From NCBI GenBank assembly GCA_030044035.1, contig JASHWN010000246.1, positions 1-13,124 on the forward strand: a stretch of DNA of 13,124 nt. The letters are read 5' to 3'. The notes under the pieces are model-generated. The model did not search any database. It saw only the letters and a list, made by a program, of their open reading frames with translations, and was not told the origin of the DNA. Numbering within the stretch: the first letter of the stretch is position 1; each line of letters opens with the position of its first letter. The DNA comes from Xanthobacteraceae bacterium. Its GTDB lineage: Bacteria; Pseudomonadota; Alphaproteobacteria; Rhizobiales; Xanthobacteraceae. The position numbers and the translations under genes were made by a program. Below, one piece after another: positions 1 to 7,348 of this stretch.

Positions 1-670
1 GGCCGCTCATGTCGACCAGCGCGCCGCCGGAATTGCCGGGATTGATGGCGGCGTCGGTCTGGATGAAGAACTGATAATCGGAAATGCCGACCTCGGTGCG
101 CGCCACCGCCGAGACGATGCCGTGCGTCACGGTCTGGCCGACGCCGAACGGATCGCCGATCGCCAGCACCACGTCGCCGACCTGCAGCCGGTCGGAATCG
201 CCGAACTCCAGCGTCGGGAAGCGCTCGTGCGCGTCCTTGATGCCCAGCACGGCAAGATCGCTGCGCTGGTCCTTGAGCACGATGGCGGCGTCGAACTCGC
301 GCTTGTCGGCGAGCGCCACCTTGATCTCGCTGGCGTCCTTGATGACGTGGAAATTGGTGACCACCAGGCCCGACGGATCGATGATGACGCCGGAGCCGAG
401 CGAGCGCTGCACCTGCTCGCGCGGCACGCCGCCGCCGAAGAACTGGCGGAAGAACGGATCGTCGAAGAACGGGTTGCGGTTCTCGACCATGTGCGCGGCG
501 TAGACGTTGACCACCGCCGGCGCGGCGCGCTGCACGATCGGCGCGAACGACAGCTGCAGCTGGCCGAGCGATTCCGGCGCGCGTCGCTCCTGCGCGGCGG
601 CCGGCTTAGCCAGCGCGGCAAAGCCAAGCGAAACCGCGGCCGCAACGGCCAAGATGCGCAAACGTGCCAT
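1..670 (-). CDS. DegP/HtrA (Do) family periplasmic serine protease, N-terminal part
   Basis: Seen: an open frame starting with ATG at 670 and running without a stop off the left edge (223 residues present). Residues 1-26 look like a Sec signal peptide: MARLR, then an Ala/Leu/Val-rich core, ending in PAAA before QE. The trypsin-like fold follows, with the complete catalytic triad: His108 in TNFHVI, Asp138 in RSDLAVLGI and Ser214 in GNSGGAL. A Phe/Arg-rich stretch (FFDDPFFRQFFGG, 68-80) resembles the flexible loop (LA loop) of Do proteases. Known: these proteins degrade or refold damaged envelope proteins and normally carry one or two C-terminal PDZ domains, which would lie outside the window. 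It is a separate transcription unit, placed after the ribosomal terminator and in the same direction. The number of PDZ domains, and so degP versus degQ or degS type, cannot be decided here. Upstream GGGG about 9 bases before the ATG is a modest ribosome site. Confidence 0.93.
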   Translation of the reverse strand, partial: MARLRILAVAAAVSLGFAALAKPAAAQERRAPESLGQLQLSFAPIVQRAAPAVVNVYAAHMVENRNPFFDDPFFRQFFGGGVPREQVQRSLGSGVIIDPSGLVVTNFHVIKDASEIKVALADKREFDAAIVLKDQRSDLAVLGIKDAHERFPTLEFGDSDRLQVGDVVLAIGDPFGVGQTVTHGIVSAVARTEVGISDYQFFIQTDAAINPGNSGGALVDMSG

Positions 671-694
671 GGCAAAACCCCGATTCGAAGCGCC

Positions 695-726
695 CCCATA
701 TAGCGGGCCGACCGCGGCATTAGAAG
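695..726 (-). promoter_or_regulatory. possible RpoH-like promoter of the DegP-type protease gene
   Basis: On the minus strand CTTC (726-723), an 18-base spacer and GCTATATGGG (704-695) lie 25 bases before the protease ATG. The alphaproteobacterial heat-shock sigma consensus, from memory, is CTTG-N17/18-CYTATNTNNG; the -10 part matches 9 of 10 positions and the -35 part 3 of 4. A heat-shock promoter would suit a DegP-type protease. The match is short and could be chance, and a housekeeping promoter using TATATG is an alternative. Confidence 0.35.
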
Positions 727-832
727 GGCACGCTGCCGCCGCCTGTTTGCCGGACGGGGTGCAGCGCGATGCCGGGTCTGCAACGCCCCCCCTTGCTCGC
801 CCGAACCGCCGGGCAAAGCTTTGCGGGAGGCC

Positions 833-880
833 AACAAAATTCAATGGGTGCGGCGAATGCATCTCGCCGCACCCATTGAA
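833..880 (-). terminator. intrinsic terminator at the end of the ribosomal/alpha operon
   Basis: A perfect 17-base-pair inverted repeat (arms 840-856 and 864-880, loop 857-863) is followed on the minus strand by TTTTGTT (839-833). It lies 45 bases after the rplQ stop, so it ends transcription of the long ribosomal cluster before the protease gene. There is no matching T-run on the plus-strand side (AAAATCG follows), so it is directional. The rest of the 671-925 gap shows only the possible protease promoter. Confidence 0.94.
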
Positions 881-925
881 AATCGAATGAGGGAAAAACT
901 CCGCGCGCGAAGTGCCAGTCAAACT

Positions 926-1354
926 CTATGCCGCGGCGGGCTCGGCGGCCTCGGTCCGCGCCTGCACCGGTCCGGAATCCAAACCCTTGGCCTCGACGTC
1001 GCGATCGACGAACTCGATCACCGCTACCGGCGCCGAATCGCCGTAGCGGAAGCCGGCCTTGAGCACGCGCGTGTAGCCGCCGTTGCGCGCCTTGTAACGC
1101 GGCCCGATCACCTCGAACAATTTCTTGACCATCGGAATGTCTCGCATCTGGGCAATGGCCTGGCGCCGCGCATGCAGGTCGCCGCGCTTGCCGAGCGTGA
1201 CCAGCTTCTCGACGATCGGCCGCAAATCCTTGGCCTTCGGCAGCGTGGTCACGATCTGCTCGTGCTTGATCAGCGACGCCGCGAGATTGGCCAGCATGGC
1301 GCGGCGGTGATCCGAGCGCCGGTTGAATTTGCGGTGGGTCTTGGCGTGACGCAT
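926..1354 (-). CDS. rplQ: 50S ribosomal protein L17
   Basis: 142 residues. The N-terminus [12 protein letters not shown] is the family hallmark, followed by the conserved [13 protein letters not shown] and ITTxxKAK-type stretch ([13 protein letters not shown]) and the GGYTRVLK motif near residue 93. L17 binds 23S rRNA near the peptide exit region. The ATG at 1354 is chosen because GGAGG lies 5 bases upstream and the protein then begins exactly at the conserved Met; an in-frame ATG 15 bases upstream (1369) would add MPEAT and lacks a ribosome site. The last twenty or so residues are Ala/Glu-rich (TEAAEPAAA), a small tail common in alphaproteobacterial L17. Last gene of the alpha operon, separated from rpoA by a 137-base repeat-filled gap that may tune its expression. 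Confidence 0.97.
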   Translation of the reverse strand: MRHAKTHRKFNRRSDHRRAMLANLAASLIKHEQIVTTLPKAKDLRPIVEKLVTLGKRGDLHARRQAIAQMRDIPMVKKLFEVIGPRYKARNGGYTRVLKAGFRYGDSAPVAVIEFVDRDVEAKGLDSGPVQARTEAAEPAAA

Positions 1355-1355
1355 T

Positions 1356-1370
1356 GTTGCCTCCGGCAAC
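1356..1370 (-). promoter_or_regulatory. small hairpin enclosing the rplQ Shine-Dalgarno
   Basis: GTTGCC-TCC-GGCAAC is a perfect 6-base-pair stem with a 3-base loop ending just before the rplQ ATG. On the transcribed strand the GGAGG ribosome site (1364-1360) lies in the loop and 3' arm. This could partly hide the site when rplQ is not being translated. Seen directly; the regulatory role is inference. Confidence 0.4.
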
Positions 1371-1376
1371 GGAAGC

Positions 1377-1491
1377 CGGAAGTCGGAAATCAGAAATCAG
1401 AAGCCGAAAACCAGAAATCTGATTTCAACATTTTAGCTTCGATTTCTGACTTCCGACTTCCGACTTCTGATTTCCGACTTCTGATTTCCGA
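1377..1491 (-). repeat. A/G-rich tandem and inverted repeat between rpoA and rplQ
   Basis: The gap is built from variants of one unit. On the plus strand the 14-mer CGACTTCTGATTTC occurs twice in tandem (1461-1474, 1475-1488), preceded by degenerate copies (1441-1460). The left half carries the complement: 1379-1398 is the reverse complement of 1462-1481 with one mismatch in 20. A perfect short palindrome GAAATC-T-GATTTC sits at 1414-1426. In the mRNA the purine-rich 5' arm can fold on the pyrimidine-rich 3' arm as one long hairpin. There is no T-run, so it is not a normal intrinsic terminator. Its AT-richer, low-complexity make-up is unlike the surrounding sequence. The rpoA stop codon adjoins its edge. 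Confidence 0.85.
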
Positions 1492-2511
1492 TCAGTAATG
1501 ATCCTCGAAGCGTTTGGCCAGCTCCTCGATGTTCTCCGGCGGCCAGCCGGGAACTTCCATGCCGAGATGCAGCCCCATCTGCACCAGCACTTCCTTGATC
1601 TCGTTGAGCGACTTTCTGCCGAAGTTCGGCGTACGCAGCATCTCGGCCTCGGTCTTCTGCACCAGGTCGCCGATATAGACGATGTTGTCGTTCTTCAGGC
1701 AGTTGGCCGAACGCACCGACAGTTCGAGCTCGTCGACCTTCTTGAGGAACGCCGGGTTGAAGGCGAGATCGGGGATCGCCTCGTGCGCGGTCTCGCGCTT
1801 GGGCTCCTCGAAGTTGACGAAGACGTTGAGCTGGTCCTGCAGGATGCGCGCCGCATAGGCGAGCGAGTCCTCCGGCGTGATGGCGCCGTTGGTCTCGATG
1901 GTCAGCGTCAACTTGTCGTAGTCGAGGATTTGGCCCTCGCGGGTGTTCTCGACCTTGTAGGAGACCTTGCGCACCGGCGAGTAGAGGCTGTCGATCGGAA
2001 TGAGGCCGATCGGCGCATCTTCGGGACGGTTGCGCTCGGCCGGCACGTAGCCCTTGCCGGTGGCGACGGTGAACTCCATGCGGATTTCGGCGCCTTCGTC
2101 GAGCGTGCACAGCACGAGGTCGGGATTGAGCACCACGACGTCGCCAACGGTCTGGATGTCGCCGGCGGTGACGGTGCCCGGCCCCTGCTTCTTCACCACC
2201 ATGCGCTTGGGCCCGTCGCCCTGCATCTTGATGGCGATGTCCTTGATGTTGAGCACGATGTCGGTGACGTCCTCGCGCACGCCGGCGATCGAGGAGAACT
2301 CGTGCAGCACGCCGTCGATGTGCACCGATTGCACGGCGGCGCCCTGCAGCGACGACAACAGGATGCGCCGCAGCGCGTTGCCGAGCGTCACGCCAAAACC
2401 GCGCTCGAGCGGCTCGGCCACTACGGTCGCGACCCGCCGCGAGTCGGCGCCGGCGGCGACCTGCAGCTTGTTGGGTCTGATCAGTTCCTGCCAATTCTTC
2501 TGGATCGTCAC
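1492..2511 (-). CDS. rpoA: DNA-directed RNA polymerase alpha subunit
   Basis: 339 residues from a GTG start at 2511. The alpha dimer nucleates core polymerase assembly, and its C-terminal domain contacts UP elements and activators. Seen: the amino-terminal domain with the [20 protein letters not shown] dimer motif (about 35-54), [20 protein letters not shown], and the C-terminal domain with [11 protein letters not shown], whose Arg267 corresponds to the DNA-binding Arg265 of E. coli, then [16 protein letters not shown]. The GTG is chosen because AAGGGTGA lies just upstream and the protein then begins [14 protein letters not shown], as in relatives. An in-frame ATG at 2610 with its own AAGGA would add 33 residues ([10 protein letters not shown] and onward) not expected in the family; it starts 13 bases after the rpsK stop. 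Which start is used decides whether the 112-base gap is leader or coding. Confidence 0.96.
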   Translation of the reverse strand: MTIQKNWQELIRPNKLQVAAGADSRRVATVVAEPLERGFGVTLGNALRRILLSSLQGAAVQSVHIDGVLHEFSSIAGVREDVTDIVLNIKDIAIKMQGDGPKRMVVKKQGPGTVTAGDIQTVGDVVVLNPDLVLCTLDEGAEIRMEFTVATGKGYVPAERNRPEDAPIGLIPIDSLYSPVRKVSYKVENTREGQILDYDKLTLTIETNGAITPEDSLAYAARILQDQLNVFVNFEEPKRETAHEAIPDLAFNPAFLKKVDELELSVRSANCLKNDNIVYIGDLVQKTEAEMLRTPNFGRKSLNEIKEVLVQMGLHLGMEVPGWPPENIEELAKRFEDHY

Positions 2512-2623
2512 GTTATCACCCTTGCCGTTGCGCGGCGCGATCGGCTCGCGCGCCCCACTCCGCTCCGTGAGGCCAAGGTCTAGCGGCGGCAGATGTTCCA
2601 TTTGTTCCATCGGCCGGATGTCC

Positions 2624-3013
2624 TTAAACGCGCCGCCGCTTGCGCGGGCGGCAGCCGTTATGGGGGATCGGGGTCACGTCACGGATCGAGGTGATGGTGA
2701 AACCGGCCGCCTGCAGCGAACGCAGCGCCGATTCCCGTCCCGAGCCGGGGCCCGCCACCTCGACTTCGAGGGTGCGCATGCCATGTTCCTGGGCCTTCTT
2801 GGCGGCGTCCTCGGCGGCGACCTGCGCGGCGTAGGGCGTCGACTTGCGCGAGCCCTTGAAACCCATGGTGCCCGCCGACGACCAGGCAATGGCATTGCCC
2901 TGCACGTCGGTGATCGTGATCATGGTGTTGTTGAACGTCGCGTTGACGTGGGCGACGCCCGAGGCGATGTTCTTGCGCTCGCGTCGGCGGACGCGCGTAG
3001 CTTCCTTACCCAT
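2624..3013 (-). CDS. rpsK: 30S ribosomal protein S11
   Basis: 129 residues, normal length. S11 is a platform protein of the small subunit that contacts 16S rRNA near the mRNA exit (Shine-Dalgarno) region. Conserved stretches seen: [19 protein letters not shown] (about 18-36), [37 protein letters not shown] and the basic end [16 protein letters not shown]. Start ATG at 3013 has AAGGG about 7 bases upstream. Second gene of the alpha operon; a 96-base gap separates it from rpsM and shows no clear structure beyond the ribosome site. Confidence 0.98.
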   Translation of the reverse strand: MGKEATRVRRRERKNIASGVAHVNATFNNTMITITDVQGNAIAWSSAGTMGFKGSRKSTPYAAQVAAEDAAKKAQEHGMRTLEVEVAGPGSGRESALRSLQAAGFTITSIRDVTPIPHNGCRPRKRRRV

Positions 3014-3109
3014 TCTGAACCCTTATCCTGGCTCGGTACCGGCGGTCCCGGCGCTTCCTTCAATGCGTCCTCGGCCGCCCGCTGGCGAACGGAACGACAG
3101 GCAGTTCCC

Positions 3110-3478
3110 CTATTTCTTCTTGCCGGCAATAGGCTTGGCCGGACCCTTGCGGGTGCGCGCATTGGTATGGGTGCGCTGGCCCCGCACCGGCAGACCGCGG
3201 CGATGCCGCAATCCGCGATAGCAGCCCAAATCCATCAGCCGCTTGATGTTCATCGCCACTTCGCGCCGCAGGTCGCCCTCCACGACGTAGTCGCGGTCGA
3301 TCACCTCGCGGAGCTGGAAGACTTCCTGGTCGGTGAGTTGCGATACCCGGCGCGATTCCGGGAGCGACACGCGCTCCATGATTTCTTTGGCCCTGGCCGG
3401 GCCGATACCGTAGATGTACTGTAGCGCGATCACCACGCGCTTATTGGTCGGTAGATTGACGCCCGAGATGCGAGCCAA
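3110..3478 (-). CDS. rpsM: 30S ribosomal protein S13, TTG start
   Basis: 122 residues. S13 sits in the small-subunit head, makes bridges to the large subunit, and its basic C-terminal tail reaches P-site tRNA. Seen: ARISGVNLP at the start, the helix-turn region [13 protein letters not shown], then [20 protein letters not shown] and the tail [15 protein letters not shown] ending GKKK. The start codon is TTG (3478-3476), not ATG; it gives the exact family N-terminus and GGGAG lies 8 bases upstream, and there is no better ATG nearby. First gene of the alpha operon, preceded by a promoter and about 170 bases of leader. The rpsD gene, part of this operon in E. coli, is absent between rpsK and rpoA. 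Confidence 0.97.
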   Translation of the reverse strand: MARISGVNLPTNKRVVIALQYIYGIGPARAKEIMERVSLPESRRVSQLTDQEVFQLREVIDRDYVVEGDLRREVAMNIKRLMDLGCYRGLRHRRGLPVRGQRTHTNARTRKGPAKPIAGKKK

Positions 3479-3486
3479 GTCAGTTA

Positions 3487-3512
3487 CTCCCTGCGGCAGC
3501 CGGGCCTGCCGC
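3487..3512 (-). promoter_or_regulatory. ribosome site and adjoining hairpin in the rpsM leader
   Basis: On the minus strand a 7-base-pair GC-only or nearly GC-only stem (GCGGCAG / CTGCCGC, arms 3506-3512 and 3493-3499, 6-base loop) ends one base before GGGAG (3491-3487), the ribosome site of the TTG-started rpsM. This placement could matter for initiation or for feedback by a ribosomal protein. The hairpin is visible; its function is inference. Confidence 0.45.
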
Positions 3513-3654
3513 CAAGGCCGTCGTTCGGCGTGGCGGGAAACCGCTGTCGTTTCCTTGCGTTGTCACCTGAGAAGGCCACAAACGTGAAAAGCCGACGCCT
3601 GTCCGCCAGCGCGGCCCAGCATCGCTCATCAATCTCCAACTGCGTATTCGCCGC

Positions 3655-3684
3655 TTATTAATGGATTCTTCTCGCTTTCGTCAA
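3655..3684 (-). promoter_or_regulatory. probable sigma-70 promoter of the alpha operon (rpsM onward)
   Basis: TTGACG (3684-3679), an 18-base spacer and TAATAA (3660-3655) on the minus strand, in an AT-richer stretch of a 236-base gap between adk and rpsM. Transcription would start near 3648 and leave a leader of about 170 bases. A 20-base dyad, TCGCCAACC-GA-GGTTGACGA with one mismatched pair, occupies 3697-3678 and overlaps the -35 box. It has no T-run after it, so it looks more like a possible operator than a terminator for adk. Confidence 0.65.
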
Positions 3685-3714
3685 CCTCGGTTGGCGATTT
3701 CGTGACCAGAGCTG

Positions 3715-4572
3715 TTAACGGCGGCGGGCCTGGCCGGCCTTTGGCTTGCCAACCGAGCGCCGCGCTGCAACAGCCGCCTTGCGCGGCCTCGGTCGCCGGG
3801 CGGCAGCGAGCGGTTTCTTGGTTTTTTTTCCTACACCAACCCTCCGCTTCGGCAGCGTCGCCGGCCTGCGGGCCGGCCCCTTGCCCTTCGCTGCGGCTGA
3901 TTTCTTGGCCGCCGACGCCTTATTTGCCGAGTGGCTGGGTGCGCCCGGGGCTGCTTTTTTGGCCGCTTGAGCCTCCTCCTTGGCCGCGGCGACGTCGTGG
4001 AGCGCCCGGTCGATTGCGACGCTGACCTCCGGAATCGGCGCCATGCCGTCGACGGTCCGCAGCGCGCCCTGCAGCTGATAATAGGTGATCAGCGGCGCGG
4101 TCTGCTCCCGGTAGGCCAATAGCCGCCGGTGCAGCACCTGCGCATCGTCGTCATCGCGCAGCGCCTCGCCGCGGGCGCGGGTCTCGGCGATGCGGCTCTC
4201 GATGCGCTTGATGAGCGCGTTCTCATCGACCTTAAGCGCGATGACCGCATCGAGCGCAAAGCCATGCCGCGCCAGCATGCGGTCGAGCGCCACGGCCTGC
4301 GGGACGGTGCGCGGAAAGCCGTCAAGGACGAAACCGTTGCGGGCGTCAGGCTGCTGGATGCGGTCTTCGACGATGCTGACCACGACCTCGTCGGGGCACA
4401 GCGCGCCTGACGCCATGATCTCGCCCACTTGGCGGCCGATCGGCGTGCCGGCGGCCACTGCGGCGCGCAGCATATCCCCGGTCGAGAGCTGGATGATTCC
4501 GTATTTGGCGACGAGATGCTGAGCCTGCGTTCCTTTGCCAGCCCCCGGCGGGCCCAGCAGAATCAATCTCAT
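3715..4572 (-). CDS. adk: adenylate kinase with long basic C-terminal tail
   Basis: Catalyses ATP + AMP = 2 ADP in the cytoplasm. Seen: the P-loop [10 protein letters not shown] (7-16), [11 protein letters not shown] (AMP site), the FVLDGFPRT motif (81-89) and the lid region [17 protein letters not shown] (127-143). The lid is the short form, without the inserted Zn-type or long LID domain, as I recall for alphaproteobacteria. The catalytic core ends near residue 195, which would be a normal short-form length. Residues about 198-285 form an extra tail made mostly of Ala, Lys, Arg and Pro, with about 29 basic and two acidic residues, resembling histone-H1-like tails. The ATG overlaps the secY stop (ATGA), so the two are translationally coupled. 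The reading frame through the tail is uninterrupted and ends in TAA. The tail might bind nucleic acid or ribosomes, but nothing in the sequence proves this. Confidence 0.96.
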   Translation of the reverse strand: MRLILLGPPGAGKGTQAQHLVAKYGIIQLSTGDMLRAAVAAGTPIGRQVGEIMASGALCPDEVVVSIVEDRIQQPDARNGFVLDGFPRTVPQAVALDRMLARHGFALDAVIALKVDENALIKRIESRIAETRARGEALRDDDDAQVLHRRLLAYREQTAPLITYYQLQGALRTVDGMAPIPEVSVAIDRALHDVAAAKEEAQAAKKAAPGAPSHSANKASAAKKSAAAKGKGPARRPATLPKRRVGVGKKTKKPLAAARRPRPRKAAVAARRSVGKPKAGQARRR

Positions 4573-5915
4573 CTACGGCGCCCCCTCAGCTTGGACCGCT
4601 TGATCAGCCCCTCATATTGGTGCGCCAGCAGATAACCCTGCACCTGCGCCACCGTGTCCATGGTCACGCTCACGACGATGAGCAGCGAGGTGCCGCCGAA
4701 ATAGAACGGCACCGCCGCGTACGAGATCAACAACTCCGGGAACAGGCAGACCACCGCAAGGTACGCGGCGCCCACCACGGTGATCCGCGACAGCACATAA
4801 TCGATGTATTCGGCCGTGCGTTCGCCGGGCCGGATGCCGGGAATGAAGCCGCCATGCTTCTTCAAGTTATCGGCGGTCTCAGTCGGGTTGAAGACGATCG
4901 CCGTGTAGAAGAAGGCGAAGAATACGATCAAGCCCACATAGAGGATCAGGAACAGCGGTCTGCCGTGCGACAGCTGCGTGGTAATGGCGGTGAGCCAGCT
5001 CGACGCCGTGCCGCTCTGTCCGCCGGTGAAGCTTGCCAGCGTCGTCGGCAGCAACAGCAGCGACGAGGCGAAGATCGGCGGAATGACGCCCGAGGTGTTG
5101 AGCTTGAGCGGCAGGTGCGAGGACTGACCCTCGAACATGCGGTTACCGACCTGGCGTTTGGGATACTGGATCAACAGCCGACGCTGCGCGCGCTCCATGA
5201 ACACGATGAAGGTAATGACCACCACCACCATGACGAGGACGATCAGGATGAGCCCGGTCGAGAGCGCGCCCTGCCGGCCCAATTCCAGCGTGCTGGCGAT
5301 TGCCGTGGGCAATTGCGCGACGATTCCCGACATGATGATCAGCGAGGTGCCGTTGCCGATGCCGCGCTGCGTGATCTGCTCGCCGAGCCACATCAGGAAC
5401 ATGGTGCCGCCGGTGAGCGTGATCACCGTGGAGATGCGGAAGAAGAAGCCGGGATCGGCCACCACCGATCCGGTGCCGGCGCCTTCCAGCCCGACGGCGA
5501 TGCCGTAGGCCTGCAGCGCCGCCAGGAACACGGTCAGATAGCGCGTGTACTGATTGATCATCTTGCGGCCGGCCTCGCCCTCTTTCTTCAACTGCTCGAG
5601 GGTGGGCGAGACCGTCGTCATCAGCTGGATGATGATCGAGGCCGAGATGTAGGGCATGATGGTGAGGGCGAAGATCGCCATGCGATGGATGCCGCCGCCG
5701 GCGAACATATTGAATACGCCCAAAAGGCCGCCGGCCTGCTGGTTGAAGATCTTGTCCCAGGCATTGGGATCGATCCCAGGCAGCGGAATGTAGGTGCCGA
5801 GCCGATAGACCAGGAGCGCGCCGAGCGTGAACCAGATGCGCTTTTTCAGCTCTTCGGCCTTGGCCAGCGCGCCGAAATTGAGATTGGCCGCAAGTTGTTC
5901 TGCTGCAGAAACCAT
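4569..5915 (-). CDS. secY: preprotein translocase channel subunit SecY
   Basis: 448 residues, normal length. Forms with SecE and SecG the inner-membrane channel for secreted and membrane proteins. Ten hydrophobic segments can be placed at roughly 25-43, 76-100, 125-142, 160-178, 189-208, 220-240, 274-292, 322-343, 377-395 and 400-420. Family motifs: [14 protein letters not shown] before the plug, [20 protein letters not shown] in segment 2, [15 protein letters not shown] in the ribosome- and SecA-binding cytosolic loop, [10 protein letters not shown] in segment 7, and the [20 protein letters not shown] loop. The C-terminus is basic ([10 protein letters not shown]). Placed after rplO as usual, across a 120-base gap that is large for this cluster; its stop overlaps the adk start. 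rpmJ, which follows secY in E. coli, is absent. Confidence 0.98.
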   Translation of the reverse strand: MVSAAEQLAANLNFGALAKAEELKKRIWFTLGALLVYRLGTYIPLPGIDPNAWDKIFNQQAGGLLGVFNMFAGGGIHRMAIFALTIMPYISASIIIQLMTTVSPTLEQLKKEGEAGRKMINQYTRYLTVFLAALQAYGIAVGLEGAGTGSVVADPGFFFRISTVITLTGGTMFLMWLGEQITQRGIGNGTSLIIMSGIVAQLPTAIASTLELGRQGALSTGLILIVLVMVVVVITFIVFMERAQRRLLIQYPKRQVGNRMFEGQSSHLPLKLNTSGVIPPIFASSLLLLPTTLASFTGGQSGTASSWLTAITTQLSHGRPLFLILYVGLIVFFAFFYTAIVFNPTETADNLKKHGGFIPGIRPGERTAEYIDYVLSRITVVGAAYLAVVCLFPELLISYAAVPFYFGGTSLLIVVSVTMDTVAQVQGYLLAHQYEGLIKRSKLRGRRR

Positions 5916-5969
5916 CCGCCGCTCCGCGCCTCTTAGGCCCGACCGCCAGCCTGTGCCGGCCGCCCCACG

Positions 5970-5994
5970 TCTTCCGAATCAGTCTTCCGATCAG
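5970..5994 (-). repeat. short tandem repeat in the rplO-secY gap
   Basis: TCTTCCGAATCAG (5970-5982) and TCTTCCGATCAG (5983-5994) are adjacent near-copies on the plus strand. They share the 10-mer TTCCGATCAG with the edge of the repeat next to rpoA (1485-1494, including the rpoA stop), so they may be a minimal member of the same repeat family. The rest of the 5916-6035 gap shows no convincing promoter or terminator. Confidence 0.5.
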
Positions 5995-6035
5995 TTAGAA
6001 GCCGTAGCCTCCCCGCACAAGGCCGCCCTGACGGG

Positions 6036-6530
6036 TCATGATGCCGCCTCGACGCCCACCTCTCGCTGCGGCGCCAGAATTTCGACGCTACCGCCCGCCT
6101 TTTCGACCGCTTCCCTGGCCGATTTCGACGCCCCGAACACCGAAAGCGCGATCTTGGCCTTGATCTCGCCGCCGCCAAGGAGCCGCACGCCGTCCTTGGC
6201 GCGGCGGAGCACGCCGGCGCTCACCAGCGCCGCGGCGTCGATCTTGCTCCCGGCATCGAGCTTGCCGGCGTCGATCGCTTCCTGGATGCGGCCGAGATTA
6301 ACCTCGTTGAGCTTGCGGGCGAACATGGCGTTCTTGAAGCCGCGCTTGGGCAGCCGGCGATGCAGCGGCATCTGGCCGCCTTCAAAACCCTTGATGCGCA
6401 CGCCCGAGCGCGCGGTCTGGCCCTTGCCGCCGCGGCCGCCGGTCTTGCCGGTGCCGGAACCGATGCCGCGGCCGATGCGCTTGCGCTCCTGGCGCGCGCC
6501 GGGCCGCCCGGCCAGTTCGTGAAGTTTCAT
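6036..6530 (-). CDS. rplO: 50S ribosomal protein L15
   Basis: 164 residues. L15 is a late-assembling large-subunit protein whose glycine-rich N-terminal arm threads into 23S rRNA. Seen: MKLHEL at the start, the [19 protein letters not shown] arm (20-38), [18 protein letters not shown] (48-65), and the C-terminal globular part with [10 protein letters not shown] and [11 protein letters not shown]. Start ATG at 6530 lies two bases after the rpmD stop with GGAG inside rpmD, which suggests coupling. Two bases separate it from rpmD on one side, but 120 bases from secY on the other. Confidence 0.98.
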   Translation of the reverse strand: MKLHELAGRPGARQERKRIGRGIGSGTGKTGGRGGKGQTARSGVRIKGFEGGQMPLHRRLPKRGFKNAMFARKLNEVNLGRIQEAIDAGKLDAGSKIDAAALVSAGVLRRAKDGVRLLGGGEIKAKIALSVFGASKSAREAVEKAGGSVEILAPQREVGVEAAS

Positions 6531-6532
6531 CG

Positions 6533-6745
6533 TCAGTTCTCCACCACCTCGACCAGATGCGCGACCTTGCCGATCATGCCGCGCGTCTGCGGGCAATCGG
6601 GCAGTTCGGCGACACGGCCGATCTTGTTGAGCTTGAGCCCCACCAGCGTCTCGCGCTGCCGATGGTGGCGGCGCTGCGGACTTCCGGTCTGCCGCACCCT
6701 GATGGTCTTGCCGGCCGCGCCCTTCGACGCTTTCGCGCTCTTCAT
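6533..6745 (-). CDS. rpmD: 50S ribosomal protein L30
   Basis: 70 residues, a few more than the usual 58-65 because of a short Lys/Ala-rich start ([12 protein letters not shown]). The conserved body follows: [11 protein letters not shown], then [16 protein letters not shown] and [14 protein letters not shown], typical of the short bacterial form. L30 binds 23S rRNA near the 5S rRNA side. Sits between rpsE (17-base gap) and rplO (2-base gap). Start ATG at 6745; a later in-frame start would cut the conserved first strand. Confidence 0.97.
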   Translation of the reverse strand: MKSAKASKGAAGKTIRVRQTGSPQRRHHRQRETLVGLKLNKIGRVAELPDCPQTRGMIGKVAHLVEVVEN

Positions 6746-6762
6746 CGCCTGCTCCCAAGCTG

Positions 6763-7332
6763 TCAGTCGGCCGCGGCTTGCTCGGCATCGCCGTCGCGGC
6801 GGCGCGCCTGCAACGCTGAAACCTTGATGTTGCGCCGCGCCGCCACCGAACGCGGCGAGTCCTGGCGCTTGAGCGCATCGAAGGTGGCGCGCACGACGTT
6901 GTAGGGGTTCGAGGTGCCGATCGATTTGGCCACCACGTCGGCCATGCCGAGCGTCTCGAACACCGCGCGCATCGGTCCGCCGGCGATGATGCCGGTGCCG
7001 GGTGGCGCGGCGCGCAGATAGACGCGGCCGGCGCCGTGGCGGCCGGCGACGTCGTGATGCAAAGTGCGGCCCTCGCGCAGCGGCACGCGGGTGAGCGCGC
7101 GCTTGGCCGCGTCGGTCGCCTTGCGGATCGCTTCCGGCACCTCGCGCGCCTTGCCGTGGCCGAAGCCGACTCGGCCCTTCTGGTCGCCGACGACGACCAG
7201 CGCCGCAAAGCCGAAGCGCCGGCCGCCCTTCACGACCTTGGCGACACGATTGATGTGGACGAGCTTGTCGACGAACTCGCTGTCGCGCTCTTCGTCTCGG
7301 TCGCGCCGCCGCTCGCGTGGTTCACGGGCCAT
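6763..7332 (-). CDS. rpsE: 30S ribosomal protein S5
   Basis: 189 residues. S5 contributes to translational accuracy and mRNA unwinding at the entry channel; mutations in its N-terminal loop are known for spectinomycin resistance. Seen: a charged N-terminus ([17 protein letters not shown]), the dsRNA-binding-type domain with [20 protein letters not shown] and [19 protein letters not shown] (about 46-64), and the C-terminal domain with [17 protein letters not shown] and [16 protein letters not shown]. The loop sequence VKGGRRFGF around residue 34 looks wild type. A mixed-charge tail ([13 protein letters not shown]) ends it. Confidence 0.98.
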   Translation of the reverse strand: MAREPRERRRDRDEERDSEFVDKLVHINRVAKVVKGGRRFGFAALVVVGDQKGRVGFGHGKAREVPEAIRKATDAAKRALTRVPLREGRTLHHDVAGRHGAGRVYLRAAPPGTGIIAGGPMRAVFETLGMADVVAKSIGTSNPYNVVRATFDALKRQDSPRSVAARRNIKVSALQARRRDGDAEQAAAD

Positions 7333-7348
7333 GATGTGTCCTTCGCCT

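Noticed and set aside
127..837. Minus-strand 236-codon frame overlapping the protease start
   Set aside because: It is Arg/Ser-rich in a different frame from the protease with its catalytic triad, and it reads through the promoter region.
1433..2494. 353-codon minus-strand frame inside rpoA
   Set aside because: Arg/Ala-rich off-frame shadow of rpoA, running into the repeat.
2054..3424. Plus-strand open frame of 456 codons opposite rpoA, rpsK and rpsM
   Set aside because: It runs across three clear minus-strand genes and their gaps; composition-driven antisense frame.
3678..3697. Dyad after adk as an intrinsic terminator
   Set aside because: The stem is short with a 2-base loop and no T-run follows; read-through into the alpha operon is likely.
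3830..3845. Run of eight T on the plus strand as a terminator or slippage site
   Set aside because: It encodes Lys residues of the adenylate kinase tail (minus strand), has no preceding hairpin on the plus strand, and the frame continues normally.
4617..5936. Plus-strand open frame of 439 codons opposite secY
   Set aside because: It mirrors secY exactly, its product is a His/Arg/Asp-rich low-quality sequence with no family features, and long antisense frames are expected at this GC content.
6036..7208. 390-codon minus-strand frame joining sequence opposite-frame to rpsE and rpmD with rplO
   Set aside because: Only the part from 6530 is real L15; the upstream extension is an off-frame reading of rpsE and rpmD.
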